Positions 1 to 6,490 of a stretch of 16,140 nucleotides of DNA are shown in pieces (positions within the stretch are counted from its first letter, which is position 1; the number at the start of each line of letters is the position of its first letter). Origin of the DNA: Shimia_B sp038527375 (GTDB lineage: Bacteria > Pseudomonadota > Alphaproteobacteria > Rhodobacterales > Rhodobacteraceae); contig JBCBFU010000062.1 of the NCBI GenBank assembly GCA_038527375.1, positions 1 through 16,140 of the forward strand. Direction: 5' to 3'. The notes beneath the pieces were generated by a model. That model was not told the origin of the DNA and searched no databases. It worked only from the letters and a program-made list of their open reading frames with translations. A program made the position numbers and the translations under genes.

Positions 1-299
1 TCGGCAATGCCCGTGGGATGGTTGGCCACGATCAGGGCCGCGCCCGAGGCGGGCACATTGCCCAGACCCTTGGACGTCACGCGCTGGGCCAGCATGGTCT
101 GCATGTCGACCATCACCTGTTCGGCAGGTTTGGGGTCGAGCTTGCGCCCAATGCTCAGCGTACGCTCATAAGACAGCAGTCGGTCCAGACCCGGCTTGAA
201 GGCACGGGCCATCAGGGTGTCGCGAAACAACCAGGGCGCACGTTCGGCGATAAGAGGGTCGATGCGATCTTCGAGACGCTCAGCGGGAATGTCGGCCAT
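1..299 (-). CDS. Acyltransferase (PlsC/hemolysin-type), N-terminal part, cut by window edge
   Basis: The first 99 residues read from an ATG at 297-299 (minus) to the window edge, with no stop, so the gene is incomplete at its 3' end. A GGAAG ribosome-binding site lies a few bases upstream. The visible part ends in VANHPTGIA (about residues 91-99), and the two remaining bases, GA, begin an Asp or Glu codon. NHPxG followed by an acidic residue is the block I active-site signature of glycerolipid and ornithine-lipid type acyltransferases, in which His is the catalytic base. This suggests transfer of an acyl chain to a lipid acceptor at the inner face of the membrane. It is the last visible gene of a minus-strand run after pepN and a small membrane protein, 39 bp downstream of the latter. 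The exact substrate (lysophosphatidate, lyso-ornithine lipid or other) cannot be told from this fragment. Confidence 0.75.
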   Translation of the reverse strand, partial: MADIPAERLEDRIDPLIAERAPWLFRDTLMARAFKPGLDRLLSYERTLSIGRKLDPKPAEQVMVDMQTMLAQRVTSKGLGNVPASGAALIVANHPTGIA

Positions 300-331
300 G
301 GCGCGCTTCCATCATTCAATTGTGACGTTTG

Positions 332-343
332 CGTAACGTTACG
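332..343. repeat. 12-bp perfect palindrome at a stop codon
   Basis: CGTAACGTTACG is its own reverse complement. It overlaps the TAA stop of the small membrane protein gene (339-341) and lies about 33 bp upstream of the acyltransferase start. It could be a regulator site between two operon genes or a chance palindrome. As a hairpin it would have no proper loop, so a protein-binding site is more plausible than a terminator. Confidence 0.35.
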
Positions 344-776
344 ACAACAAAGTGAAGTGCCTGCGCGTCACAATCAAGCCGCTTGCATCACAGGCCCGGC
401 GGAAAGCGGAGATTTGCGGGGTGCAATCGGGGGGCACGCGCAACTTTTGTCCGTCTTCAAGGGCCAGCACGACACGAAGTGACAAGTCGAGCGAGGTCAC
501 AATCGTAACCTGCTCGATCCGGGAAAGTTCCACGGAAATATCCTGTTGCCGATTTTCCCACGCGATCACGCTTACTGTCATCTCGAACCGGGCGGTCGGG
601 TTGGTGGCGACATCCACCGCAAGGGGCAGGGTGAACAGCGCCAGAAACCCAAGAATGAAGGGGCTGGCCCCGACCGCGAGATAGAGCGCAAGGAGCCCCG
701 CCCAGATCGCGGCGAGCGTCGCCATGGCGCGGCCGGTCCGCCCGTGCCGGATGTGGATGAGGGGAAGTGCCGCCAC
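339..776 (-). CDS. Small two-helix membrane protein of unknown function
   Basis: This encodes 145 residues from a GTG start at 774-776, preceded by a G-rich run that can serve as ribosome-binding site. Two hydrophobic segments lie close together (about residues 19-36 and 39-57), followed by a soluble C-terminal domain of about 85 residues. That domain starts at FEMTVSVIAWENRQQDISVELSRIEQV by character, and looks rich in beta strands. The architecture, a short membrane hairpin followed by a PH-like or bPH-like cytosolic domain, is an impression only; I do not recognise a named family. The gene starts 5 bp after the pepN stop and is followed after 39 bp by an acyltransferase, so co-transcription with both is likely. 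An alternative start is the ATG for Met18 (723-725), just before the first helix, which would remove 17 residues. No function is assigned. Confidence 0.72.
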   Translation of the reverse strand: MAALPLIHIRHGRTGRAMATLAAIWAGLLALYLAVGASPFILGFLALFTLPLAVDVATNPTARFEMTVSVIAWENRQQDISVELSRIEQVTIVTSLDLSLRVVLALEDGQKLRVPPDCTPQISAFRRACDASGLIVTRRHFTLLS

Positions 777-781
777 CCCCG

Positions 782-3403
782 TCAGCCCAGCAGACGCAGC
801 ACCATTTCGGTGGTGTCACGCGACAGACCGTCGGTGTCGCGGATCGCCTCGAGCGCCGCGCGCATATGGGCCTGCCGGTCGGGATCATAGCGTTTGAGCG
901 TCGAAAAGACTGTCGTCATACGCGCGGCTGCCTGCGGGTTCAGCGCATCGAGCCGCGCCAGCCAGTCGCCCACAAACGCATAGCCCGACCCATCCTCGGC
1001 GTGGAACGCCGCCGTGTTTCCGGCAAACCCGTACATGCATGCGCGGAACCGGTTCGGGGTCTTCATGGTGAAATCGGGATGCTGGGTCAGTTTGCGGGCC
1101 ACATCCAACGCGGCCTCCACAGGGGCGAGCGAGGTTTGCACGCTGAACCATTTGTCGATCACGAGGCGCTCATGGCGCCATTTCGCGTAGAAATCCGCGA
1201 GCGCCTGATCGGCCTTGCCGATCCGCACGAGGCAGCACAGGGCGGCGAATTCGTTGGTCATGTTGTCTGCGGTTTCCAATTGGGCCAGCGCCGCGGCGCC
1301 GCCATCGCGCCGGTTGATCAGACCCAGCGCCGCATTGGCCAAGGCACGGCTGGCCACCGCGCCGGGCGCGGGCGTGTAAGGGCCGGGGACCTGATGGGCC
1401 GCATAAAGAACTGGTGCCACATCCTGCAGCGTATCTGCCAGCGCCTCGACCAGGGTTTCGCGGGCGCGGTGGATGGCCGTGGGATCGGGCGTCTGGCCCG
1501 CGTCAAAGATCGCCTGCGCGATGTCATCCTCGGACGGCAGCGACAGGACCAGCGCGCGGAATTCCGCGTCCAGAGCCTCGTTCGCGACCACATCGCGGAT
1601 CGCGGTCAAAAGGCCCGTTTCCGGTGCGGTGCCTTCCGTCGCCAGACGCGCAAACGCCCCGCGCATCAATTGACGGCCCGCGTCCCAGCGATTGAACGGA
1701 TCCGTGTCATGGGCCAGCAGATGCAGCCGGTCCGCGTCGGACAGCCCATCGTTCAGGATGATCGGGGCCGAGAAGTTGCGGTTGACCGACGGGATCGGCC
1801 GGGGTTGCTCGTGGGGCTGCGCGTGCCCGGTGCCCGATTGCGTATTTTGGGAAAGATGCAGCGGGGACCAGCCAACCTGTGTCGCCGCGAAGGTGAGCGT
1901 TTGCGTGGCCTCGGTCATCTCGAAGGTCACCGTCGGCGCGGCCTCGGACCCGTCGGGTGCGATAAGCCCGATGTTGAGTGGCAAAAGCTGCGGGGCCTTG
2001 GTGTCTTGGCCGGGTGTCGGCGGCGTCGATTGGGTGAACGTCAGGCTGAACGTGTCGCCGCTATAGGCTTCCTCGACGGTGACGCGGGGCGTCCCGGCCT
2101 GAGAATACCACTGCTTGAACTGGCTCAAATCGCGGCCGGTGCTGTCCTCGAACACCTGAAGCCAGTCCTCGATGGTGCAAGCCTCTCCGTCATGACGCTC
2201 AAAATAAAGCTGAAGCGCCTGATCATAGGCTTCGGCCCCCACGAGCGTCCGAAGCATCCCGATGACTTCCGCGCCCTTTTCATAGACCGTCGCCGTGTAG
2301 AAATTGTTGATCTCCACAAAGCTCTCGGGCCGCACGGGGTGGGCCAGCGGGCCATTATCCTCGCGGAATTGCGCCGCGCGGAGCCCCAGCACGTTCTCGA
2401 TCCGGGCCACGGAGGCCGATCGCACATCTGCCGTGAATTGCTGATCGCGATAGACGGTGAGGCCTTCCTTCAGGCACAGCTGAAACCAATCGCGGCAGGT
2501 GATGCGGTTGCCGGTCCAGTTGTGGAAATACTCGTGCGCGATGATCGCCTCGATCCGCTCAAAATTCGTGTCGGTCGCCGTCTCTGGGCTGGCCAACACC
2601 GCCGAGGAGTTGAAGATGTTCAGCCCCTTGTTTTCCATGGCCCCCATGTTGAAATCATCAACCGCCACGATGTTGAAGATGTCGAGGTCATAGGCGCGCT
2701 TGTAGACATCCTCGTCCCACTTCATCGACAGCTTCAGCGCCTCCATCGCGAAGGCGGTTTTGTCCTGATCGCCGTCGCGGACGTAGATGTTCAACTCGAC
2801 CTCGCGGCCCTCCATCGTCGTGAAGCTGCCCGATGTTGCATGCAGGTCGCCCGCCACCAGCGCAAAGAGGTAGGCGGGTTTGGGCCACGGGTCGTGCCAT
2901 TGGCCCGCGCCTGTCGGGTTGCCGTTGGACAAAAGCACCGGCAGGTCGGACTGGATGGTGACATCGAAGGTGGCCATCACGTCGGGCCGGTCGGGGTAAT
3001 AAGTGATCTTGCGAAAGCCTTCGGCCTCGCATTGCGTGCAATACATGCCGTTCGACATGTAGAGCCCTTCAAGCGCCGTGTTCGAGGCCGGCGCGATCTC
3101 GACCTCGGCCTCCCATACGAAGGGCGCGTTTGGCACATCGGCCTCGATCCCACCGGGCACCGCGCGGGTTGCAACCGATTTGCCGTCGATTGTGGCCCAG
3201 ATTAGCTTGAGTTGCTCGCCATGCAGGAAAAACCGCGTGTCGGAGGCCTCCGGGTTGGGCCGGAATGCGATCCGGCTTTTGACGCGCGTGGCCTCGGGAT
3301 CAAGCGCAAAGTCGAGCGTCACGTGATCCACCAGATAGGCCGGCGGCGTGTAGTCCTTGAGGTAGATCGTCTCTGGTGTTGCAGAAGCGGTGGCGTCGCG
3401 CAT
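782..3403 (-). CDS. pepN: Aminopeptidase N (M1 family zinc metallopeptidase)
   Basis: This encodes 873 residues, close to the 870 of E. coli PepN. It removes N-terminal amino acids from peptides in the cytoplasm. Landmarks are GAMEN at residues 254-258, which binds the free amino terminus, and the zinc site HEYFH at 290-294 with Glu313 eighteen residues on (HExxH-x18-E). Tyr374 lies in VYEKGAEV and stabilises the transition state in E. coli, where it is Tyr381. All key positions are offset by exactly seven from E. coli, so the catalytic domain is intact. The start chosen is the ATG at 3401-3403, with GGAG nine bases upstream. The open frame continues to 3781, but that extension lacks PepN similarity and would run across the divergent VOC gene. 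An unusual Gln/Pro/His-rich linker (about residues 513-536) precedes the C-terminal helical domain and contains the 17-bp core of an extragenic repeat (see repeat at 1811-1858). Confidence 0.96.
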   Translation of the reverse strand: MRDATASATPETIYLKDYTPPAYLVDHVTLDFALDPEATRVKSRIAFRPNPEASDTRFFLHGEQLKLIWATIDGKSVATRAVPGGIEADVPNAPFVWEAEVEIAPASNTALEGLYMSNGMYCTQCEAEGFRKITYYPDRPDVMATFDVTIQSDLPVLLSNGNPTGAGQWHDPWPKPAYLFALVAGDLHATSGSFTTMEGREVELNIYVRDGDQDKTAFAMEALKLSMKWDEDVYKRAYDLDIFNIVAVDDFNMGAMENKGLNIFNSSAVLASPETATDTNFERIEAIIAHEYFHNWTGNRITCRDWFQLCLKEGLTVYRDQQFTADVRSASVARIENVLGLRAAQFREDNGPLAHPVRPESFVEINNFYTATVYEKGAEVIGMLRTLVGAEAYDQALQLYFERHDGEACTIEDWLQVFEDSTGRDLSQFKQWYSQAGTPRVTVEEAYSGDTFSLTFTQSTPPTPGQDTKAPQLLPLNIGLIAPDGSEAAPTVTFEMTEATQTLTFAATQVGWSPLHLSQNTQSGTGHAQPHEQPRPIPSVNRNFSAPIILNDGLSDADRLHLLAHDTDPFNRWDAGRQLMRGAFARLATEGTAPETGLLTAIRDVVANEALDAEFRALVLSLPSEDDIAQAIFDAGQTPDPTAIHRARETLVEALADTLQDVAPVLYAAHQVPGPYTPAPGAVASRALANAALGLINRRDGGAAALAQLETADNMTNEFAALCCLVRIGKADQALADFYAKWRHERLVIDKWFSVQTSLAPVEAALDVARKLTQHPDFTMKTPNRFRACMYGFAGNTAAFHAEDGSGYAFVGDWLARLDALNPQAAARMTTVFSTLKRYDPDRQAHMRAALEAIRDTDGLSRDTTEMVLRLLG
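1811..1858. repeat. Probable extragenic-element footprint inside pepN
   Basis: The 17 bases at 1842-1858, GTATTTTGGGAAAGATG, are identical to 8799-8815 in the glcB-glcG spacer. In both places a GC-rich stretch with hairpin potential lies just before it in the same orientation; here it is 1811-1841, with only a 4-bp GGGC/GCCC stem left. On the pepN strand it is read in frame as HLSQNT (residues 516-521) plus a following Gln/Gly/His/Pro-rich run. This falls just before the segment IPSVNRNFSAPI, which is conserved in PepN proteins. The match is exact and AT-rich in a GC-rich region, so chance is unlikely. That it arose by insertion is an inference. Confidence 0.5.
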
Positions 3404-3484
3404 GTCAAAGGGCTCCGGTCGGGGGGCGGTTTTGCGGAAGGTTGGGTGAAACGTAGCCGCCTGAGGGGCGGGCGCAAGCGGATG

Positions 3485-3502
3485 CTGACAGGACGCTGTC
3501 AG
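3485..3502. promoter_or_regulatory. 7-bp inverted repeat in the pepN/VOC divergent spacer
   Basis: CTGACAG-GACG-CTGTCAG is a perfect 7-bp inverted repeat with a 4-bp centre. It lies in the 141-bp region between the divergent pepN and VOC genes, about 43 bp before the VOC start. The neighbouring WYL-type regulator could bind here to control its own operon, but the sequence alone does not show which protein binds. Confidence 0.4.
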
Positions 3503-3544
3503 GAGGGGGTAGGGTAGAACAGGGTCATCAGCTAGAAAGGACGC

Positions 3545-3922
3545 ATGATGACCTACCAACCCGCACACCCCGTTGTCTGGAGCGAAATTCCCGTCACCGA
3601 TCTGGAGGCCGCATCGGAATTCTACGCCCGTGTTACAGGCATGGCGCTGCGCCTCGACGAGGTTGGACCGCAGCCGATCATGATCTTCATGGGCGCGGAA
3701 GAGACCGGGATCGCAGGCCACCTCTATGCCGGGACGCCTGCCAAGGATGACGCCGGACCCACCATCCATTTTGCCGCCCACGGCACATTGGAAGAGGTCA
3801 CGACCCGCGTCTGGGATGCAGGCGGTCAGGTCGTGTCCGACCCTATTCCGGTGCCGGATGGTCGCTTCATCTATTGCAAGGATCCCGACGGCAACTCCAT
3901 CGGCCTGTTCGAGGCGGCTTGA
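3545..3922 (+). CDS. VOC-superfamily protein (glyoxalase/bleomycin-resistance fold)
   Basis: This encodes 125 residues, the usual size for a single-module VOC protein that works as a dimer. Family features are the N-terminal strand-helix VVWSEIPVTDLEAASEFYARV (about residues 9-29), a central strand near TIHFAAHG, and the closing FIYCKDPDGNSIGLFE segment (about residues 108-123). The phrase DPDGNxIGL is a hallmark of this superfamily. Members range from metal-dependent glyoxalases and dioxygenases to antibiotic-binding proteins, and the substrate cannot be deduced here. Two ATGs stand in tandem (3545 and 3548), with AAAGGA just upstream; either could be used. Its TGA stop shares a base with the ATG of the next gene, a YafY-type regulator, so the two are translationally coupled. 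Similar VOC/regulator pairs are common in proteobacteria. Confidence 0.9.
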   Translation: MMTYQPAHPVVWSEIPVTDLEAASEFYARVTGMALRLDEVGPQPIMIFMGAEETGIAGHLYAGTPAKDDAGPTIHFAAHGTLEEVTTRVWDAGGQVVSDPIPVPDGRFIYCKDPDGNSIGLFEAA

Positions 3923-4626
3923 TGCGGCGTGCCGATCGGCTTTTCCAGATCGTGCAACTGCTCAGGGGCGGGCGGCGTCAAACCGCCCGCAGCCTGGCCG
4001 ACGCGCTCGAGGTGTCCGAGCGCACGATCTACCGGGACATCGTGGATTTGCAGGGATCGGGCGTGCCGGTCGAGGGCGAGGCGGGGTTTGGTTATGTCAT
4101 GCAAGACGGCTTTGATCTGCCGCCGCTGATGTTTACGAATTCCGAAATTGCAGCCCTCGTGGCGGGTGCGCGCCTGATCCGGGCGTGGGGCGGCGTCGAC
4201 ATGGCGCGCGGGGCCGAAGAGGCGCTGATCAAGATCGAGGCCGTGCTGGACGACGCGGCCCGCGCCCGCGCCAAGTCGGTCAGCGTGCAAAGCTACGATT
4301 GGTACATAGACGAGGCCGTGCGCGTGAACCTCGATGTCATCGACGGCGCCGTCGATACCGTGTCGCGATTGTCCTTCGACTACGCCGACAAAGACGGCGC
4401 ACGGACGCGCCGCACAATCCGGCCCCTGCTCTTGAATTTCTGGGGCCGCGTGTGGACCTGCGTCGGCTGGTGCGAATTGCGGGACGACTTTCGCATGTTC
4501 CGCGTGGATCGCATGACCGCGCTTGTCGTGGGATCACGGTATCGACCGCAATCGGGGCAGAGCTTGCGCGACTTTTACGCTCAGGTGCAGGCACAGGGCG
4601 GGCCCGACCTCACCGGGGCCCGGTGA
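3922..4626 (+). CDS. YafY-type HTH/WYL-like transcriptional regulator
   Basis: This encodes 234 residues from the ATG at 3922, which overlaps the TGA of the VOC gene by one base. The frame is open further upstream to 3874 but that would lie inside the VOC gene, and MRRADRLFQIVQLL is the normal family beginning. Residues 1-55 form a DeoR/HTH_11-type winged helix (RTIYRDIVDLQGSGVPVEGE lies in the recognition helix and wing). Residues 164-198 (RTIRPLLLNFWGRVWTCVGW onward) match the C-terminal WYL-like sensor region, ending in DDFRMFRVDRM, although the literal Trp-Tyr-Leu triplet is replaced. Proteins of this kind bind DNA as dimers and sense a ligand through the C-terminal domain. Given the coupling, it most likely controls the VOC gene and itself, perhaps through the inverted repeat at 3485-3502. 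Ligand unknown. Confidence 0.9.
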   Translation: MRRADRLFQIVQLLRGGRRQTARSLADALEVSERTIYRDIVDLQGSGVPVEGEAGFGYVMQDGFDLPPLMFTNSEIAALVAGARLIRAWGGVDMARGAEEALIKIEAVLDDAARARAKSVSVQSYDWYIDEAVRVNLDVIDGAVDTVSRLSFDYADKDGARTRRTIRPLLLNFWGRVWTCVGWCELRDDFRMFRVDRMTALVVGSRYRPQSGQSLRDFYAQVQAQGGPDLTGAR

Positions 4627-4653
4627 TCAAAACATGCCGGGTGATCCAGACAT
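4623..4653 (+). promoter_or_regulatory. Tandem GTGATC-N3-ACAT repeat upstream of photolyase; possible extracytoplasmic sigma promoter
   Basis: GTGATC-N3-ACAT occurs at 4623-4635 and again at 4641-4653, an 18-bp period. The first copy overlaps the end of the regulator gene. The second contains TGATCC (4642-4647), which resembles the -35 element of the Rhodobacter RpoE regulon, in which a photolyase gene is a known member. About 17 bp downstream I do not see a convincing -10 element, so the sigma-factor reading is weak. The repeat itself is plain in the sequence. Confidence 0.35.
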
Positions 4654-4711
4654 CAAGTTGCGCGCTGTGAGGTCGCATGGACCCCGGCGGCAACCTGCCT
4701 AGGTCTGGGGC

Positions 4712-6199
4712 ATGACAACGCTTTTGTGGTTCAAACGGGATCTGCGCGTGACCGATCACGCAGCAGCGGCGCGCGCTGCCGCAGGCGGTCCCGTTGTCGC
4801 GCTTTATGTTGCGGAACCCGGGTATTGGGCGCTCTCGGACACGTCGGCCCGCCAATGGGAGTTCATTGCCGAATGCCTGTCGGACCTGAGGGAGCGGCTG
4901 AGCGTGCCGTTGGTTGTGCGTGTGGGGGCCGTGCTCGACATCTTCGAGGATTTGGCCCGTGATCACGGTGTCACCCGCATCGTCAGCCACGAGGAAACGG
5001 GAAACGCGTGGACCTATGCGCGCGACCGCGCCGTGGCCGATTGGTGCCGTGCGCGCGGGATCGTTTGGGAGGAACTGCCCCAATCCGGCATTGTCCGCAA
5101 GCTGGCGGGCCGCGATGGCTGGGCCGCTCGTCGCGAGGCCTATATGCGTCTGCCGCAGGTGCCCCAAGTGGCGCTCAGCGGCCCTCACATGGATTTGGGT
5201 GCTATCCCAACGTACCGCGATCTCGGGTTGGCCGACGATCCCTGTCCCGGACGCCAAACAGGGGGACGGGATGCCGCGATGGCCATGCTGGGCGGGTTCC
5301 TGACCGAACGGGGACAAACCTATCGCAAGGCGATGTCTTCGCCGCTCGACGGCGAATGGGCGTGCTCTCGCCTCTCGCCCTATCTGGCGCTGGGCGTCGT
5401 GTCGGGGCGCGAGGCGCATCAGGCCGCCGCCGCCCGCAAGGCCGAGGTCAAAGGCACGCGCAGCGGTTGGACGGGCGCGCTGCAAAGCTTCACCAGCCGC
5501 CTCGCATGGCGCGACCACTTCATGCAAAAGCTGGAAGATGAGCCCCGGATCGAAACGCGCGAATTGCATTCGGCCTATCGCGACATGCGTCAGGGCTCGG
5601 ACCCGGACCTCCTTGCCGCATGGGCAGAAGGGCGCACAGGGCTTCCCTTTGTCGATGCCTGCATGCGGATGCTGCGCCACACGGGCTGGATGAATTTTCG
5701 CATGCGCGCGATGCTGCAGGCCGTGGCGTCCTACCACCTGTGGCTCGACTGGCGCGACAGCGGGATGGAACTGGCGCGCCTCTTTACCGATTACGAACCC
5801 GGCATCCATTGGAGCCAGGCGCAGATGCAGTCGGGCACCACGGGCATGAATACGGTGCGCATCTACAATCCCGTCAAACAAGGCAAGGATCAGGACCCTG
5901 AAGGCGTATTCACGCGTCGTTGGGTGCCGGAAATCGCCCACCTCGCGGACGAGCATCTGCAGGAGCCGTGGAAGGTGGGCGGCGCGCCCGGCTACCCCGA
6001 CCCGGTCGTGGATGTGGTCGCCGCTGCCCGCGCGGCCCGCGAACGCATCTTCGAGGTGCGACGCGGCAACGATTTCCGCGCCGAGGCGGGCGCCATCGTT
6101 TCCAAACATGCCAGCCGCAAGAAAGACCGTGGCTTTCGTCGTGACCCGGTGCCCACCAAGGACGCGGCCGCCACTCGCCAAGGCAGCTTTGACTTCTGA
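4712..6199 (+). CDS. Cryptochrome/photolyase-family FAD protein
   Basis: This encodes 495 residues. The N-terminal Rossmann-like antenna domain opens with TTLLWFKRDLRVTDH (residues 2-16), typical of the family. The C-terminal FAD-binding helical domain contains RLSPYLALG (from residue 220), LAWRDHF (Trp266, equivalent to the substrate-contact Trp277 of E. coli), GWMNFRMRAM (Trp326) and LWLDWRDSG (Trp347, equivalent to Trp359). It then has HWSQAQMQSGTTGMN (366-380) and RIYNPVKQG. Known members repair UV-induced pyrimidine dimers with blue light or act as photoreceptors. By ungapped alignment from memory, the E. coli triad positions Trp306 and Trp382 correspond to Gln294 and Ala370, and Asn341 to Phe329. 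The protein therefore belongs to a non-classical subgroup, and its activity (CPD, 6-4 or signalling) is open. It is followed by a DUF2256 gene and is probably co-transcribed with it. The start ATG has a weak AGG ribosome-binding site. Confidence 0.92.
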   Translation: MTTLLWFKRDLRVTDHAAAARAAAGGPVVALYVAEPGYWALSDTSARQWEFIAECLSDLRERLSVPLVVRVGAVLDIFEDLARDHGVTRIVSHEETGNAWTYARDRAVADWCRARGIVWEELPQSGIVRKLAGRDGWAARREAYMRLPQVPQVALSGPHMDLGAIPTYRDLGLADDPCPGRQTGGRDAAMAMLGGFLTERGQTYRKAMSSPLDGEWACSRLSPYLALGVVSGREAHQAAAARKAEVKGTRSGWTGALQSFTSRLAWRDHFMQKLEDEPRIETRELHSAYRDMRQGSDPDLLAAWAEGRTGLPFVDACMRMLRHTGWMNFRMRAMLQAVASYHLWLDWRDSGMELARLFTDYEPGIHWSQAQMQSGTTGMNTVRIYNPVKQGKDQDPEGVFTRRWVPEIAHLADEHLQEPWKVGGAPGYPDPVVDVVAAARAARERIFEVRRGNDFRAEAGAIVSKHASRKKDRGFRRDPVPTKDAAATRQGSFDF

Positions 6200-6254
6200 G
6201 CAAGCAATTCCCAGCTTCGGCCTTGCCCTTCCTTTTGCGACAAATACCTCGGGG

Positions 6255-6313
6255 GTGCGGGGGCAGAGCCCCCGCGTAGAAGAGCAGGTGCGGGTGCAGA
6301 GCCCCCGCGGAGA
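6255..6313. repeat. Two tandem copies of a GC-rich hairpin repeat between photolyase and DUF2256 genes
   Basis: Two 26-bp copies (6255-6280 and 6288-6313) match at 24 of 26 positions, with a 33-bp period. Copy one folds as an 8-bp perfect stem GCGGGGGC/GCCCCCGC with loop AGA (6257-6275). Copy two (6290-6308) has the same stem with one mismatch. The upstream phrase CAAATACCTCGGGGG resembles the reverse complement of the element found at 8771-8815, so both appear to belong to one extragenic family. There is no T-run, so a simple intrinsic terminator is unlikely. An mRNA 3'-end stabiliser or attenuator between the two genes is possible. Confidence 0.7.
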
Positions 6314-6327
6314 CCAAGCGAGGCCAC

Positions 6328-6483
6328 ATGCCAAAGCACCGCAAAAAGGGCGATCTGCCCGAAAAGACCTGCGAAACCTGCGGGCGCCCGTTCACGTGGC
6401 GCAAGAAGTGGGAAAAGGTCTGGGACGAGGTGCGCTATTGCTCGGACCGCTGCCGCCGGGAGCGGTCAGTTAAGAAATCCTGA
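6328..6483 (+). CDS. DUF2256 small zinc-ribbon protein
   Basis: This is a 51-residue reading frame from the ATG at 6328, with GAGG a few bases upstream. It carries KTCETCGRPFTWRKKWEKVW (residues 13-32), then RYCSDRCRRERS. The cysteine pairs are C15-x2-C18 and C38-x3-C42, consistent with one structural zinc ion. This pattern, with the invariant FTWRKKWEKVWDEVRYCSDRC core, identifies the DUF2256 family, whose function is not established. The protein is strongly basic, so nucleic acid or protein binding is plausible but unproven. It lies 128 bp after the photolyase-family gene in the same direction, an association I recall as recurrent for this family. It is short enough to be missed by automatic gene callers. 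Confidence 0.9.
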   Translation: MPKHRKKGDLPEKTCETCGRPFTWRKKWEKVWDEVRYCSDRCRRERSVKKS

Positions 6484-6490
6484 CCCGACA

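Noticed and set aside
767..3205. 812-residue open frame on the plus strand
   Set aside because: It lies exactly opposite pepN, whose active-site motifs are intact. The translated product is Arg/Gly/His-rich without recognisable domains, as expected of the antisense of GC-rich coding DNA.
3404..3781. N-terminal extension of the pepN frame
   Set aside because: The added residues do not resemble PepN, would cross the divergent VOC gene, and the ATG at 3401-3403 has a ribosome-binding site and gives the normal family length.
6255..6313. Short CRISPR array
   Set aside because: Only two copies, with a 7-base gap and internal hairpins; no spacers of CRISPR length and no cas genes nearby.
4610..6334. 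574-residue open frame on the minus strand
   Set aside because: It is the antisense of the photolyase-family gene, has no family motif, and shows the composition of a coding shadow.
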